Shown here piece after piece: positions 16,734 to 26,000 of a stretch of 59,831 bases of DNA. Numbering within the stretch: the first letter of the stretch is position 1; each line of letters begins with the position of its first letter. This DNA is from Ruminococcaceae bacterium UBA5891 (GTDB lineage: Bacteria > Bacillota > Clostridia > Oscillospirales > Acutalibacteraceae), in NCBI GenBank assembly GCA_002431945.1, contig DJET01000040.1, positions 1-59,831 of the forward strand, given 5' to 3'. A program made the position numbers and the translations under genes. The notes below the pieces were generated by a model. It saw only the letters and a list, made by a program, of their open reading frames with translations. It did no database searches and was not told the DNA's origin.

Positions 16734-16762
16734 TTGACAATAAACACAATATGCATTATAAT
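16734..16762 (+). promoter_or_regulatory. rplJL promoter
   Basis: Perfect TTGACA (16734-16739), 17-bp spacer, perfect TATAAT (16757-16762). It gives a leader RNA of roughly 140 bases before rplJ. Confidence 0.9.
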
Positions 16763-16769
16763 TTTAATG

Positions 16770-16900
16770 TTGCAATCCAAAGACAGCAGGTGGCTGTATC
16801 AGCCGTAAGTATTACGCCTGCCGAGGTATGCGTTTAAATAATTATGTTTATTTAAGCCCGTCCTTTGTCTTTGGACGGGCTTTATCTTATATAATTCGGA
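16770..16900 (+). ncRNA. Ribosomal protein L10 leader with attenuator
   Basis: The leader has the L10-binding kink-turn type elements CAGGTGGC and CGCCTGCCGAGG and ends in a terminator-like hairpin (stem 16854-16863 with 16873-16882, then TT). Bases 16776-16785 (TCCAAAGACA) are perfectly complementary to 16866-16875 (TGTCTTTGGA), which would break that hairpin. This fits the known L10 leader autoregulation, in which excess L10-L12 complex binds and shuts off rplJL. Confidence 0.85.
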
Positions 16901-16909
16901 GGTGAAAAT

Positions 16910-17419
16910 ATGCCTAACGCATTAGTTTTAGAGAAAAAGCAACAGCAGGTAGCCGAGCTTAAAGAAAAGATCGCCGCTTCCGTTACGGGTGTTATCGTTG
17001 ATTATAAGGGTATCACCGTTGCGGACGATACAGCGCTCCGTAAGGAATTACGCGAAAACGGCGTTGAATATTTTGTTGTAAAAAACACTATTTTAAGCCG
17101 CGCTGTTGAGGGTACCGAGCTTGAGGGGATAAAATCCGTTCTTGAAGGAACCACAGCGATTGCTCTTTCTAAAGAGGATTATACGGCTGCTGCAAGAATT
17201 CTTTGCAAATTTGCCGATGATCATGAGAATTTTAAGGTTAAATCCGGATTCTTAGACGGAAAGGTAGCCGATGTTGCTACTATTACCGCTATTGCAAAGC
17301 TTCCCAGCAAGGAAGTTCTGCTTGCAACCGTATGCAACGTGCTTCAGGCGCCTATCGCCGCATTTGCACGCGTATTACAGGCTGTTGTAGATAAAAACGG
17401 CTCCGCAGACGCGGAATAA
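16910..17419 (+). CDS. rplJ: Ribosomal protein L10 (uL10)
   Basis: A 169-residue uL10, base of the ribosomal stalk. It anchors to 23S rRNA by its N-terminal domain (VIVDYKGITVADDTALRKEL) and carries L7/L12 dimers on the C-terminal helix. It follows its own autoregulatory leader and a GGAGG site, and rplL follows 35 bp later. rplK and rplA are not in the window, so the usual rplKAJL cluster is split or elsewhere. Confidence 0.97.
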   Translation: MPNALVLEKKQQQVAELKEKIAASVTGVIVDYKGITVADDTALRKELRENGVEYFVVKNTILSRAVEGTELEGIKSVLEGTTAIALSKEDYTAAARILCKFADDHENFKVKSGFLDGKVADVATITAIAKLPSKEVLLATVCNVLQAPIAAFARVLQAVVDKNGSADAE

Positions 17420-17454
17420 TTAAAAACATTTAAAATTAAACGGAGGAATAAAAA

Positions 17455-17832
17455 ATGGCATCTGAGAAAATCACAGCTATGATCGAAGAAATTAAAACTC
17501 TTTCGGTTCTTGAGCTTTCTGAGCTCGTTAAAGCAGTAGAAGAGGAGTTTGACGTATCCGCAGCGGCTGCAGTTACAGTAGCGGCTCCGGCAGCAGGCGG
17601 CGCAGCAGCGGCTGAAGAGAAGACCGAGTTCGACGTTGTACTTAAGGAAGTAGGCGCCGAGAAGATTAAGGTTATTAAGGCTGTTCGCGAGATCACCGGT
17701 CTTGGCCTTGCTGAAGCTAAGGCTATTGTAGACGGCGCTCCGAAGACCCTTAAGGAAGCTGTAGCTAAGGACGAGGCTGAGGCTATGAAGGCTAAGCTTA
17801 CCGAGGTTGGCGCTACTGTTGAGCTTGCTTAA
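17455..17832 (+). CDS. rplL: Ribosomal protein L7/L12 (bL12)
   Basis: A 125-residue bL12. The N-terminal dimerisation helices (ITAMIEEIKTLSVLELSELV) are joined by an Ala-rich hinge (about 38-57) to the C-terminal factor-binding domain (KTEFDVVLKEVGAEKIKVIK, GLGLAEAKAIVDGAPK). It recruits elongation factors to the ribosome. Highly biased codons and a GGAGG site fit very high expression. A strong terminator follows. Confidence 0.97.
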   Translation: MASEKITAMIEEIKTLSVLELSELVKAVEEEFDVSAAAAVTVAAPAAGGAAAAEEKTEFDVVLKEVGAEKIKVIKAVREITGLGLAEAKAIVDGAPKTLKEAVAKDEAEAMKAKLTEVGATVELA

Positions 17833-17861
17833 TTTAAAGCAAAATTAACATTAAACCAAAC

Positions 17862-17895
17862 AAAAAGACCGACGTGCTTTACGTCGGTCTTTTTT
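17862..17895 (+). terminator. rplJL terminator
   Basis: A 14-bp stem (AAAAAGACCGACGT at 17862-17875 with 17881-17894, loop GCTTT) ends in a T-run. Confidence 0.92.
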
Positions 17896-17910
17896 GTAAC
17901 CGATAATTAA

Positions 17911-17945
17911 ACGGCAGGCTCGGTGTAAAGAGCCTGCCGTTTTTA
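17911..17945. terminator. Second hairpin, likely for the convergent pdxK unit
   Basis: A perfect 11-bp stem (17911-17921 with 17930-17940) lies between the rplJL terminator and the pdxK stop. T-rich tracts on both sides allow use from either strand. Confidence 0.7.
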
Positions 17946-17954
17946 AAAACAGTT

Positions 17955-18791
17955 TCATTCAAGGTATTTAATAAGAAGCGGTATTTGAGCCTCAAAGCGC
18001 ACGCCATAGCGTGGATCGGTTTTATCCTCCATGGTTTTTTTAATGCAAGCGGCGGTAAAATTTGCGGCTATCTGGGCGGAGGCTTTAAGACTTCTGCCGT
18101 TCATAAGCGCCGCTGTAAGCGTGCTTGCGAATATATCGCCTGTTCCGTGATAGGCACCGTTCACTTTTTCGGAAAAAACATAAGCCCTGTTTTCGCCGTC
18201 GTAAACGGCGGCACCGATTTTTTTTTCGTCAAAGCAAACACCTGTAAGCACAATTTTCGAATGTGTTTTAACAAAAAGCCCTTCAAGCAGCGCGTTTATA
18301 TAGTCGCTGTCGTAGGGGCCTTCACGGTATTTAACGCCGAGCATAAGCGCCGCCTCGGTGATATTGGGGGTTATAATATCGGCGGCGGCGCAAAGCTTCA
18401 GCATAAAGTCGGGGTAATCGGGCGTAAAGCCGCTGTAAAGCCTTCCGTTATCCGCCATTACGGGATCGGTTATAATAACCGTATCCTTTCGGCTTATAAG
18501 CCGCGCCGCCTCCATAGCAAGGTATATCTGCTCCTTAGAGCAAAGGTAGCCTGTGTAAACTGCGTCGGCTGTTATACCCTCGCTTTTCCAGTGCCTTGCA
18601 ATGGGTACAATATCCTCCGATAAATCTCTTACCGTATAATTTTTAAAGCCGCCCGTGTGCGTTGACAAAACGGCGGTGGGTATAACGGCGGTCTCAATTC
18701 CGGCGGCGGATATTATAGGCAGCGCCACCGTAAGCGAGCATTTGCCGAAACAGGAAATATCGTGTATGGCAACTACTCTTTTTTGCATCAT
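17955..18791 (-). CDS. pdxK: Pyridoxamine/pyridoxal kinase, PfkB-like
   Basis: A 278-residue ribokinase-fold enzyme phosphorylating B6 vitamers (pyridoxal, pyridoxamine or pyridoxine) with ATP. Supporting segments are the N-terminal VAIHDISCFGKCSLTVALPI, STHTGGF, DPVMADNGRLYSG, PNITEAALMLG and the anion-hole/catalytic GAYHGTGDIFASTLTAAL (Asp in GTGD). It overlaps nth by 4 bp and is the last gene of a PTS IIC-nth-pdxK series. The gene symbol pdxK versus pdxY cannot be settled from sequence alone. Confidence 0.88.
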   Translation of the reverse strand: MMQKRVVAIHDISCFGKCSLTVALPIISAAGIETAVIPTAVLSTHTGGFKNYTVRDLSEDIVPIARHWKSEGITADAVYTGYLCSKEQIYLAMEAARLISRKDTVIITDPVMADNGRLYSGFTPDYPDFMLKLCAAADIITPNITEAALMLGVKYREGPYDSDYINALLEGLFVKTHSKIVLTGVCFDEKKIGAAVYDGENRAYVFSEKVNGAYHGTGDIFASTLTAALMNGRSLKASAQIAANFTAACIKKTMEDKTDPRYGVRFEAQIPLLIKYLE

Positions 18792-19423
18792 TTTGTAACC
18801 TTCCTTTTAGGGCATATACCGTTTAATATGCAGGCGCCGCATTTCGGGCTTCTTGCAGTACATACGTCTCGACCGAAAAGCACCGTTCTGTGGCAAAAGG
18901 CGTTGGAGTCCTCCGGTTTAAGCAGCTTTCGCATTTCATTTTCAACCTTAAGCGGGTTGGTTGTGTCGGTAAGCCCCAGTCTTCCGCAAATTCGTATAAA
19001 ATGAGTATCGGTTACAACCGCGGGCTTGCCGTAAATGTCTCCGCAAACCAAGTTTGCGGTTTTTCTGCCAACGCCCGGCAGGGTTGTAAGCTCCTCGATA
19101 GTATCGGGCACCCTGCCGCCGAAGCGCTCTGTAATCTGTTTTGCTATGCCTACAAGGTCCTTTGCCTTTGTTTTATAAAGACCGCAGGTTTTAATAAGCT
19201 CTTCTACCCGCGCAATGTCTGCGTTTGCCATACTCTGTGCGGTGGGAAATTCCTTAAAAAGTGCAGGGGTTACCATATTAACGCGTTTATCTGTGCATTG
19301 TGCGGAAAGCCGCGTTGCTATAAGCAGCTGAAAGGCGTCCCGATATTCAAGCGAGCATACGGCGTTAGGGTAAAGCTCTGAAAGCAATTTTACCGCGGCG
19401 GCGGCGCGCTCCTTTTTACGCAT
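18788..19423 (-). CDS. nth: Endonuclease III
   Basis: A DNA glycosylase/AP lyase of about 211 residues that removes oxidised pyrimidines. It has the helix-hairpin-helix LPGVGRKTANLV with the catalytic Lys, the catalytic Asp in VTDTHFIRI, and the C-terminal [4Fe-4S] loop C-x6-C-x2-C-x5-C (CTARSPKCGACILNGIC). I use the ATG at 19423; a TTG at 19435 would add four residues. The start lies inside the end of the upstream PTS IIC gene (8-bp overlap), and the stop overlaps pdxK. Confidence 0.95.
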   Translation of the reverse strand: MRKKERAAAAVKLLSELYPNAVCSLEYRDAFQLLIATRLSAQCTDKRVNMVTPALFKEFPTAQSMANADIARVEELIKTCGLYKTKAKDLVGIAKQITERFGGRVPDTIEELTTLPGVGRKTANLVCGDIYGKPAVVTDTHFIRICGRLGLTDTTNPLKVENEMRKLLKPEDSNAFCHRTVLFGRDVCTARSPKCGACILNGICPKRKVTK

Positions 19424-20465
19424 CGGCGCTTTCAAGCTTTAGATCGCCCGGCTTTATAAGCTTAAGCTTTCTCATAGCCTCAGATATGCCAAGGCATATA
19501 ACCGCCGGAAGAATAAAATGCATAACAACTATTTCTATTACGGTAACAACGGGGGAAAAGCCTGCAGCTACCATACTGTCGTAAGACATAAACTGACCTA
19601 CAAGCCCAGATGTTCCCATTCCCGAACCTACGGGATTGCTTACCATTTTAAGCACTGCGGACGATATGGGGCCCAAAACGGCGCTTGAAATAATTGCGGG
19701 CAGCCATATAAGCGGATTGCGTACTATATTGGGAACCTGAAGCATTGAGGTTCCCAGCCCCTGCGCTATAAGACCGCCGAATTTGTTTTCGCGGTAGCTT
19801 ATAACCGCAAAGCCTATCATATTGCAGCAGCAGCCTATGGTTGCGGCGCCTGCCGCAAGACCTGTAAGTCCCATTGAAATACCGATGGCGGCAGAGGATA
19901 TGGGTAACGTTAATATTATACCCATAAGAACAGACACTACTATACCGCCGATAATCGGGCTTTTATCAACGTTTATATTAACAAGCTGCCCTACCCACTT
20001 CATAGCGGCGGAAATATAAGGCCCTAAAAAATAGCCCGCGGTAGCTCCCGATAAAATACAGCAAACGGGGGTTACTATTATATCAACCTTGGTTTTGCCT
20101 GCTACAAGCGCGCCTATTTCAATTGCAATATAGGCGGCTATAAACGCGCCGAGCGGCTCGCCGGGAGCGCCGATCTTATAGGCTTCGTTCGCCATATTCG
20201 GGAAAGCGCCCACCATACCCGCAACAGCCGCGGCAACCGTTGTTAAAGGGCTTGATTTCAGCTTGCAGGCAACGCCTACGCCTATGCCGGCACCCGTAAC
20301 GGTTTTCGCAACGTTTCCCATTGCGGTAAGATATGTTCCTACAATGTTTCCTCCTACAAGCTTGCCTATCTGGCAAATAATGGTTCCGATAATGAGCGTG
20401 GAGAACAGGCCGTAAGCCATACCGGAAAGTCCGTCTATAAACAGGCGGTTGAAATATTTTTTCAT
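19416..20465 (-). CDS. PTS_EIIC_2-type membrane protein
   Basis: A roughly 349-residue polytopic membrane protein of about ten segments, rich in Gly and Ala (VAAAVAGMVGAFPNMANEAY; GLTGLAAGAATIGCCCNMIG). It matches the PTS_EIIC_2 family, membrane subunits annotated as PTS IIC but lacking any linked IIA, IIB or HPr gene, as here. Substrate and phosphorylation dependence are unknown. The ATG at 20465 is chosen, since the 39-codon extension upstream is in the promoter region. It heads an operon with nth and pdxK and is divergent from the dehydrogenase gene at 20599. Confidence 0.82.
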   Translation of the reverse strand: MKKYFNRLFIDGLSGMAYGLFSTLIIGTIICQIGKLVGGNIVGTYLTAMGNVAKTVTGAGIGVGVACKLKSSPLTTVAAAVAGMVGAFPNMANEAYKIGAPGEPLGAFIAAYIAIEIGALVAGKTKVDIIVTPVCCILSGATAGYFLGPYISAAMKWVGQLVNINVDKSPIIGGIVVSVLMGIILTLPISSAAIGISMGLTGLAAGAATIGCCCNMIGFAVISYRENKFGGLIAQGLGTSMLQVPNIVRNPLIWLPAIISSAVLGPISSAVLKMVSNPVGSGMGTSGLVGQFMSYDSMVAAGFSPVVTVIEIVVMHFILPAVICLGISEAMRKLKLIKPGDLKLESADA

Positions 20466-20598
20466 TGTGCTTGCCCCCTTAGTAAAATTTATTTTATTAT
20501 ACAAAATTTTGTTAAATTGCACAATGGCGTATATAACGATTTTTTGCGACAATACTAATACTAATTTTAGACACAGTGGCACAATCGGGGGTAATTAA

Positions 20599-21579
20599 GT
20601 GAAAACCATTGCTTTTTTTGACGCAAAATCATATGACAGAGAGAGCTTTTCGCGCTTTCGCGGCGAGGAGCTTAATATAAGATTTTTTGAAAACAAGCTT
20701 AATTCGGACACGGTAAGTATGGCGGCGTGCTGCGACGGCGTGTGCGCTTTTGTAAACGATACGATAGATCGTGCGGTTATAGATAAGTTAGAGGAATACG
20801 GCGTTGGAATAATTGCAATGCGCTGCGCAGGGTATAATAATGTTGACCTTAAAGCGGCAGCGGGCAGAATACGCGTTGTAAGGGTGCCGGCATATTCGCC
20901 TTACGCCGTAGCCGAGCACGGAATAGGACTTCTTTTGACACTGAACCGCAAAATACACCGTGCATATATAAGAACGCGCGATCATAACTTTTCATTAGAG
21001 GGGCTTATCGGCTTTGATATGCACGGAAAAACCGTAGGAATTATAGGAACGGGTAAAATAGGGCGCAGCCTTGCCGATATATGCGAGGGCTTCGGTATGA
21101 ATATAATAGGCTACGACCCGTATGAAAGCCCTGAATTTGCGGGAAAGTACGTAACCCTTGATGAGCTGTTAAGGGAAAGCGATATAATATCGCTGCACTG
21201 CCCGCTTACGCGTGAAAATAAGCACCTGATAAACGAAGAAACAATAGAAAAAATGAAAAACGGCGTATATATTATAAATACCTCGCGCGGTCAGCTTATT
21301 GATACCATGGCGCTTATGAACGGGCTTAAATCGGGTAAGATAGGCGCGGCGGGTCTTGACGTATACGAGGAGGAAACCTCGCTGTTTTTTGAGGACTATT
21401 CCGATGAAATTATATGGGACGATAAGCTTTCAACCCTTATTTCAATGCCTAACGTAATTGTTACGTCACATCAGGCGTTTTTAACGCGCGAGGCTTTAAG
21501 CTCCATTGCAGAAACCACGGTAAACAATTTTTTAAGCTATTTTGCCGGAGAAAAGCTTGAAAATGAAATAACGGTATAA
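20599..21579 (+). CDS. D-lactate dehydrogenase-like 2-hydroxyacid dehydrogenase
   Basis: A 326-residue NAD-dependent D-2-hydroxyacid dehydrogenase with a GTG start. The Rossmann motif is GIIGTGKIGRSLAD (about 147). Catalytic residues appear in order: Arg in NTSRGQLIDT (about 233), Glu in the DVYEEE segment (about 262) and His in TSHQAFLT (about 295). The EETSLFFEDYSDEII insert is typical of fermentative D-lactate dehydrogenases, which reduce pyruvate to D-lactate and regenerate NAD+. The exact substrate is inferred from that resemblance. Confidence 0.88.
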   Translation: MKTIAFFDAKSYDRESFSRFRGEELNIRFFENKLNSDTVSMAACCDGVCAFVNDTIDRAVIDKLEEYGVGIIAMRCAGYNNVDLKAAAGRIRVVRVPAYSPYAVAEHGIGLLLTLNRKIHRAYIRTRDHNFSLEGLIGFDMHGKTVGIIGTGKIGRSLADICEGFGMNIIGYDPYESPEFAGKYVTLDELLRESDIISLHCPLTRENKHLINEETIEKMKNGVYIINTSRGQLIDTMALMNGLKSGKIGAAGLDVYEEETSLFFEDYSDEIIWDDKLSTLISMPNVIVTSHQAFLTREALSSIAETTVNNFLSYFAGEKLENEITV

Positions 21580-21607
21580 AATACGCTCCGAAAAGACAAT
21601 GTTTTGC

Positions 21608-21636
21608 TTGACAGCGGTATTCGTTTGTGATAAAAT
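21608..21636 (+). promoter_or_regulatory. Promoter of the mntP riboswitch RNA
   Basis: TTGACA (21608-21613), 17-bp spacer, TAAAAT (21631-21636). Confidence 0.8.
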
Positions 21637-21644
21637 TACGTTAT

Positions 21645-21760
21645 TATTCGAGGGAGTAGTGGCGCGTAGGCGTTACAAGTCAACACACTGGTCTTTTTGA
21701 CCTGGCTTGTATTAAAAAACGAGACTCGGGTGGCTGTTGCGGCGCCCGAGTCTTTTATTT
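21645..21760 (+). promoter_or_regulatory. yybP-ykoY manganese riboswitch with terminator
   Basis: The leader contains the yybP-ykoY hallmarks CGAGGGAGTAG and AAGTCAACACACTGG with the paired arm GACCTGGCTTG. It then has an intrinsic terminator (stem 21723-21730 with 21745-21752, then TTTTATTTTT). This class senses Mn2+ and turns on downstream genes. The gene behind it, mntP, is the classical target. Confidence 0.88.
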
Positions 21761-21788
21761 TTTATTAACCTGAGACAGGAGAGAAAAA

Positions 21789-22358
21789 ATGGGAATTTTT
21801 GAATTGTTTTTAATTGCGGTTGGTCTTTCTATGGACGCGTTTGCCGTGTCGGTCTGTAAGGGGCTCTCAACGCGCGAGCTTAAATTTAAGCACTATATGA
21901 TAATCGGCGCGTGGTTCGGCGGTTTTCAGGCGTTAATGCCGACGCTTGGCTATCTGTTAGGTTCAACATTTGAAAAATACATAACAAATTACGACCACTG
22001 GGTAGCGTTTGTGCTGCTATCGTTTATCGGCGGAAATATGCTGCGCGAGGGCTTTTCAAAGGAAACGGAGGAGACAAACAGCTCGTTTTCCGCAGGAACT
22101 ATGGCGCTGCTTGCGGTTGCAACAAGCATAGACGCATTAGCGGTGGGAATTACCTTTGCGCTTCTGCCCGACGTTAATATAATAGCCGCGGTGCTGTTTA
22201 TTGGCACAATAACCTTTGTGATTTCAGGTATTGGTTTAAAGGTGGGCAATGTATTCGGTCTTAAATACAAAAATAAAGCCGAAATTGCGGGCGGTATAAT
22301 ACTTATACTTATAGGTGTTAAAATACTGCTTGAGCATTTGGGCGTAATAAGCATTTGA
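21789..22358 (+). CDS. mntP: Manganese efflux pump MntP
   Basis: A 189-residue six-helix membrane protein made of two MntP repeats. The first has GLSMDAFAVSVCKGL (about 13-27) and the second ATSIDALAVGITFAL (about 115-129). The conserved Asp in each is needed for Mn2+ transport in characterised homologues. It exports excess Mn2+ from the cytoplasm. Its position directly behind a yybP-ykoY riboswitch strongly supports the function. Confidence 0.95.
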   Translation: MGIFELFLIAVGLSMDAFAVSVCKGLSTRELKFKHYMIIGAWFGGFQALMPTLGYLLGSTFEKYITNYDHWVAFVLLSFIGGNMLREGFSKETEETNSSFSAGTMALLAVATSIDALAVGITFALLPDVNIIAAVLFIGTITFVISGIGLKVGNVFGLKYKNKAEIAGGIILILIGVKILLEHLGVISI

Positions 22359-22384
22359 GCGTGTCGAAAAAAGTCGACACGCTC
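22357..22384 (+). terminator. Perfect hairpin at the mntP stop codon
   Basis: An 11-bp perfect stem (GAGCGTGTCGA, 22357-22367, with 22374-22384) overlaps the mntP stop codon. The loop is A-rich and no long T-run follows, so it may be a processing or stability element as much as a terminator. Confidence 0.5.
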
Positions 22385-22591
22385 CCCTACGGGAATGCCG
22401 TTCGCTCGAAAATCAGAGATTTTCGGACTGCACTCTATCCCCGTGGGTACTCACCCCAGTGCCCTTGAAAAACCGCTTATTCAGCGGTTTTTCGCTTACA
22501 AGGTGTTTTTCCGCCGCACCTGTCAGCGGAAAAACGAAAAAAGCGGCGTTACCGCCGAAAAACAGAATTTAGGGTTTATCGACAGACTGAA
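22385..22591. repeat. Hairpin-rich non-coding stretch
   Basis: Four further short inverted repeats follow in series: about 22408-22426, 22468-22492, 22505-22533 and 22541-22557. No convincing gene is seen. The stretch ends in the TCGACAGACTGAA tag that also precedes the terminator at position 23. It is probably a repetitive intergenic element. Confidence 0.5.
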
Positions 22592-22626
22592 ATGCTGTAC
22601 CTGAAAATCAGGTACAGCATTTTTTA
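22592..22626. terminator. Strong terminator between mntP and the convergent gene
   Basis: A perfect 13-bp stem (22592-22604 with 22608-22620, loop AAA) is followed by TTTTTT. Confidence 0.9.
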
Positions 22627-22646
22627 ATAACAATTTATTTTGGGTT

Positions 22647-22988
22647 TTAAAGCCTTTTCAGTATTTCATTGTTTTGCGATATAAGATGGCCGATTGCATA
22701 TATAAGAAAAAGTGAGATTACAGAAAGTATAATTCCTAATATAAACACCGCAACCGCAACTATTGCAAATATTTTGTCAAGCATAATAAGCACTGCGCCC
22801 GCCGCGGCGAAAACAAGCAGAATACCTATTGATACAATAAACGAAATAGCCTTGATTATTTTATCAAGATGCCTGAAAACGCCGTTGCCGTAATTTTCGG
22901 TTACGGCCTTAATACTGCTTTTGGTGTGCGGAACGGTTGAGGAGCTGATGTCCTCAAAGCCTTCGTTTGTGTAAAAATCATCTTTCAT
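22647..22988 (-). CDS. Hypothetical small membrane protein
   Basis: A 113-residue protein with a polar N-terminus (about 1-40) and two long hydrophobic helices (about 46-68 and 73-98; FIVSIGILLVFAAAGAVLI and IVAVAVFILGIILSVIS). It ends in a short cytoplasmic-looking tail (SQNNEILKRL). I recognise no family. It follows ileS on the same strand after 21 bp and is probably in the ileS transcript. Confidence 0.6.
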   Translation of the reverse strand: MKDDFYTNEGFEDISSSTVPHTKSSIKAVTENYGNGVFRHLDKIIKAISFIVSIGILLVFAAAGAVLIMLDKIFAIVAVAVFILGIILSVISLFLIYAIGHLISQNNEILKRL

Positions 22989-23009
22989 TTAATGGGTACT
23001 CCTTTCGGT

Positions 23010-26000
23010 TTATACCTTTTCTACGCCTATTGTAACCTTTTCGCCGTTAATATCCCAATCCTTGGTATATCCGGCAGGCTTGGCGGCAGTAATGCCGTCG
23101 GCAAGGGTATCGCCCGCAATATCCGCTTTCTTTGAAAGGGCAATATCGGTAACCTTTTTACTGCCCTCAACCGTTACGTTTATATGGTCGGTAACATTAA
23201 AGCCCGCCTCTTTGCGCATGGTCTGAATTTTGCTTATCAGCTCGCGCACAAAGCCCTCCTCAACAAGCTCTTTTGTAAGGGTGGTATCTATCGCAACAGT
23301 TATTCCGCGGTCGCTCACGGTGTAAAAACCGTCCTTTTGCTTGGCTTCGATCAGCAGGTCTTCGGTTTCAAGTGTAACCTCGCCCGACGGGAGCGATAAA
23401 ACAAGCCTTCCGTTTTCGTCAAGCTCCTTTTTAGCCTTGGTGCCGTCAAGCTCTGAGAGCGCCGTTCTTATCTCGTTTAACTGCTTGCCGAACTTAGGAC
23501 CTACGGTTTTAAGCTGCGGCTTAAAGCCATAGGTTACGAAATCGTCTACCTTATCGGTAAAGCTTACGTTCTTTATATTAAGCTCATCGCGGATAATATC
23601 GGTATAGAAGCTGTCTAATTCTCCGTCAAGCTTAACATACATGGTAGCAAGGGGCTGGCGGTTCTTAAGCGCCGAGCCGTTTCTTGCAGCTCTGCCCAAA
23701 ACAACTATTTCAAGCACCTTATCCATTTTATCCTCAAGCTCTTTATCAATCGCCTTTTCGTCAACCTCAGGGAAAGCGCAGAGGTGTATGCTTTCGGGAG
23801 CGGATTTATCAACGCTGCGAACAAGGTTCTGATAAATGCTCTCGGTCATAAACGGAATCATAGGCGCCGCCGCCTTGGCGGTGGTAACAAGCGCGGTGTA
23901 AAGTGTCATATACGCCGCAATCTTGTCTTCGGGCAAGCCCTGAACCCAATATCTTTCTCTGCCGCGGCGAACGTACCAGTTACTCATATCGTCCGTAAAT
24001 TCCTGCAGGGCTCTTGCCGCCTCAGGTATACGGTAGTTATCTAAGTTTTCATCAACCGCCTTTACCATTGAATTAAGCTTTGATAAAAGCCATTTATCCA
24101 TAACGGTAAGCTTGCAGTCTTTAAGCGAATACTTTGTCGGGTCAAATTCGTCTATATTAGCGTAAAGCACATAGAAGGCGTAGGTGTTCCAAAGAGTGCC
24201 CATAAATTTGCGCTGACCCTCTGTTACCGCCTTATCGTGGAAGCGGTTGGGCAGCCACGGGGCTGAATTGGTATAGAAGTACCAACGGATAGCGTCCGCG
24301 CCGAATTTTTCGAGCGCCTCAAACGGGTCTACCGCGTTGCCCTTTGATTTACTCATTTTCTGCCCGTTTTCGTCCTGCACGTGGCCTAAAACTATAACGT
24401 TTTTATAAGGCGCCTTGTTGAAAATAAGGGTGGAAATTGCAAGCAGGGAATAGAACCAGCCTCTTGTTTGGTCAACCGCCTCGGAAATAAAGTCCGCGGG
24501 GAACTGCGACTCAAAAAGCTCCTTATTTTCAAACGGATAATGGTGCTGCGCAAACGGCATTGAGCCGGAATCAAACCAACAGTCTATAACCTCCGGCACC
24601 CTGTGCATCTGCTTGCCGCAGTGGGGGCATTTAATGGTTACTGCGTCGATATACGGGCGGTGCAGCTCGATATTATCGGGGCAGTTATCGGACATTTCCT
24701 TTAATTCCGCAATACTGCCGACAGAGTGCATATGCCCGCACTCGCACTGCCAAATATTGAGCGGAGTACCCCAATAACGGTTGCGCGAAATACCCCAATC
24801 CTGAACGTTTTTAAGCCAATCGCCGAAACGGCCCTTGCCTATGCTTTCGGGTATCCAGTTGATAGTGTCGTTATTGCGGATAAGATCGTCGCGCACGTCT
24901 GTCATTTTTATAAACCACGATTCGCGCGCATAGTAGATAAGCGGGGTATCGCAGCGCCAGCAATAGGGGTAATCGTGCTCGAATTTCGGCGCGTCGAAAA
25001 GCAAGCCCTTTTCGTCTAAATCCTTTAAAACAAGCGGATCGGCTTTCTTTACGAATATACCGGCATAGGGGGTTTCCTCGGTAAGATTTCCCTTGCCGTC
25101 AACAAACTGAACAAACGGCAGATCGTAACGTCTGCCCACCTTTGCGTCGTCCTCACCGAACGCGGGCGCTATATGAACTATGCCCGTACCGTCGGTCATG
25201 GTAACATAGGTATCGCAGACAATGTAATGACCTTTTTTATTCTGCTTTTCGCAAACAGGCTTTACGCAATCAAAAAGCGGCTCATATTCTTTATATTCAA
25301 GCTCGCTGCCCTTATATTCCTCAATAACTTCATAAGCGGCAGTATCCTCAGATGCTAACTTGCCGAGTACTTTATCAAGCAGTGCCTTTGCCATATAGTA
25401 GGTGTAGCCGTCCGCCGCCTTTACCTTGCAGTAGGTTTCTTCGGGGTTTACGCAAAGCGCCACGTTTGAGGGAAGCGTCCACGGGGTGGTGGTCCATGCA
25501 AGGAAATATGCGTCCTCGCCCACAACCTTAAAGCGAACTACCGCACTGCGCTCCTTAACGTTTTTATAGCCCTGCGCTACCTCGTGAGAGGAAAGGGGAG
25601 TGCCGCAGCGGGGGCAGTAAGGCACAATTTTAAAGCCTTTATATAAAAGACCTTTTTCGTATATCTTTTTAAGCGCCCACCATTCCGACTCTATAAAATT
25701 ATTATCATAGGTAACGTAGGGGTGCTCCATATCCGCCCAAAAGCCGACGGTTTTTGAGAAATCCTCCCACATACCCTTGTATTTCCAAACGCTTTCCTTG
25801 CAGTGCTCGATAAAGGGTTCAAGACCGTATTGCTCGATCTGTTCCTTGCCGTCAAGCCCCAAAAGCTTTTCAACCTCAAGCTCAACGGGCAGACCGTGGG
25901 TATCCCAGCCAGCTTTTCTCGGCACCATATAGCCTTTCATAGTGCGGTAACGCGGAATCATATCCTTTATAACGCGGGTAAGCACGTGACCTATGTGCGG

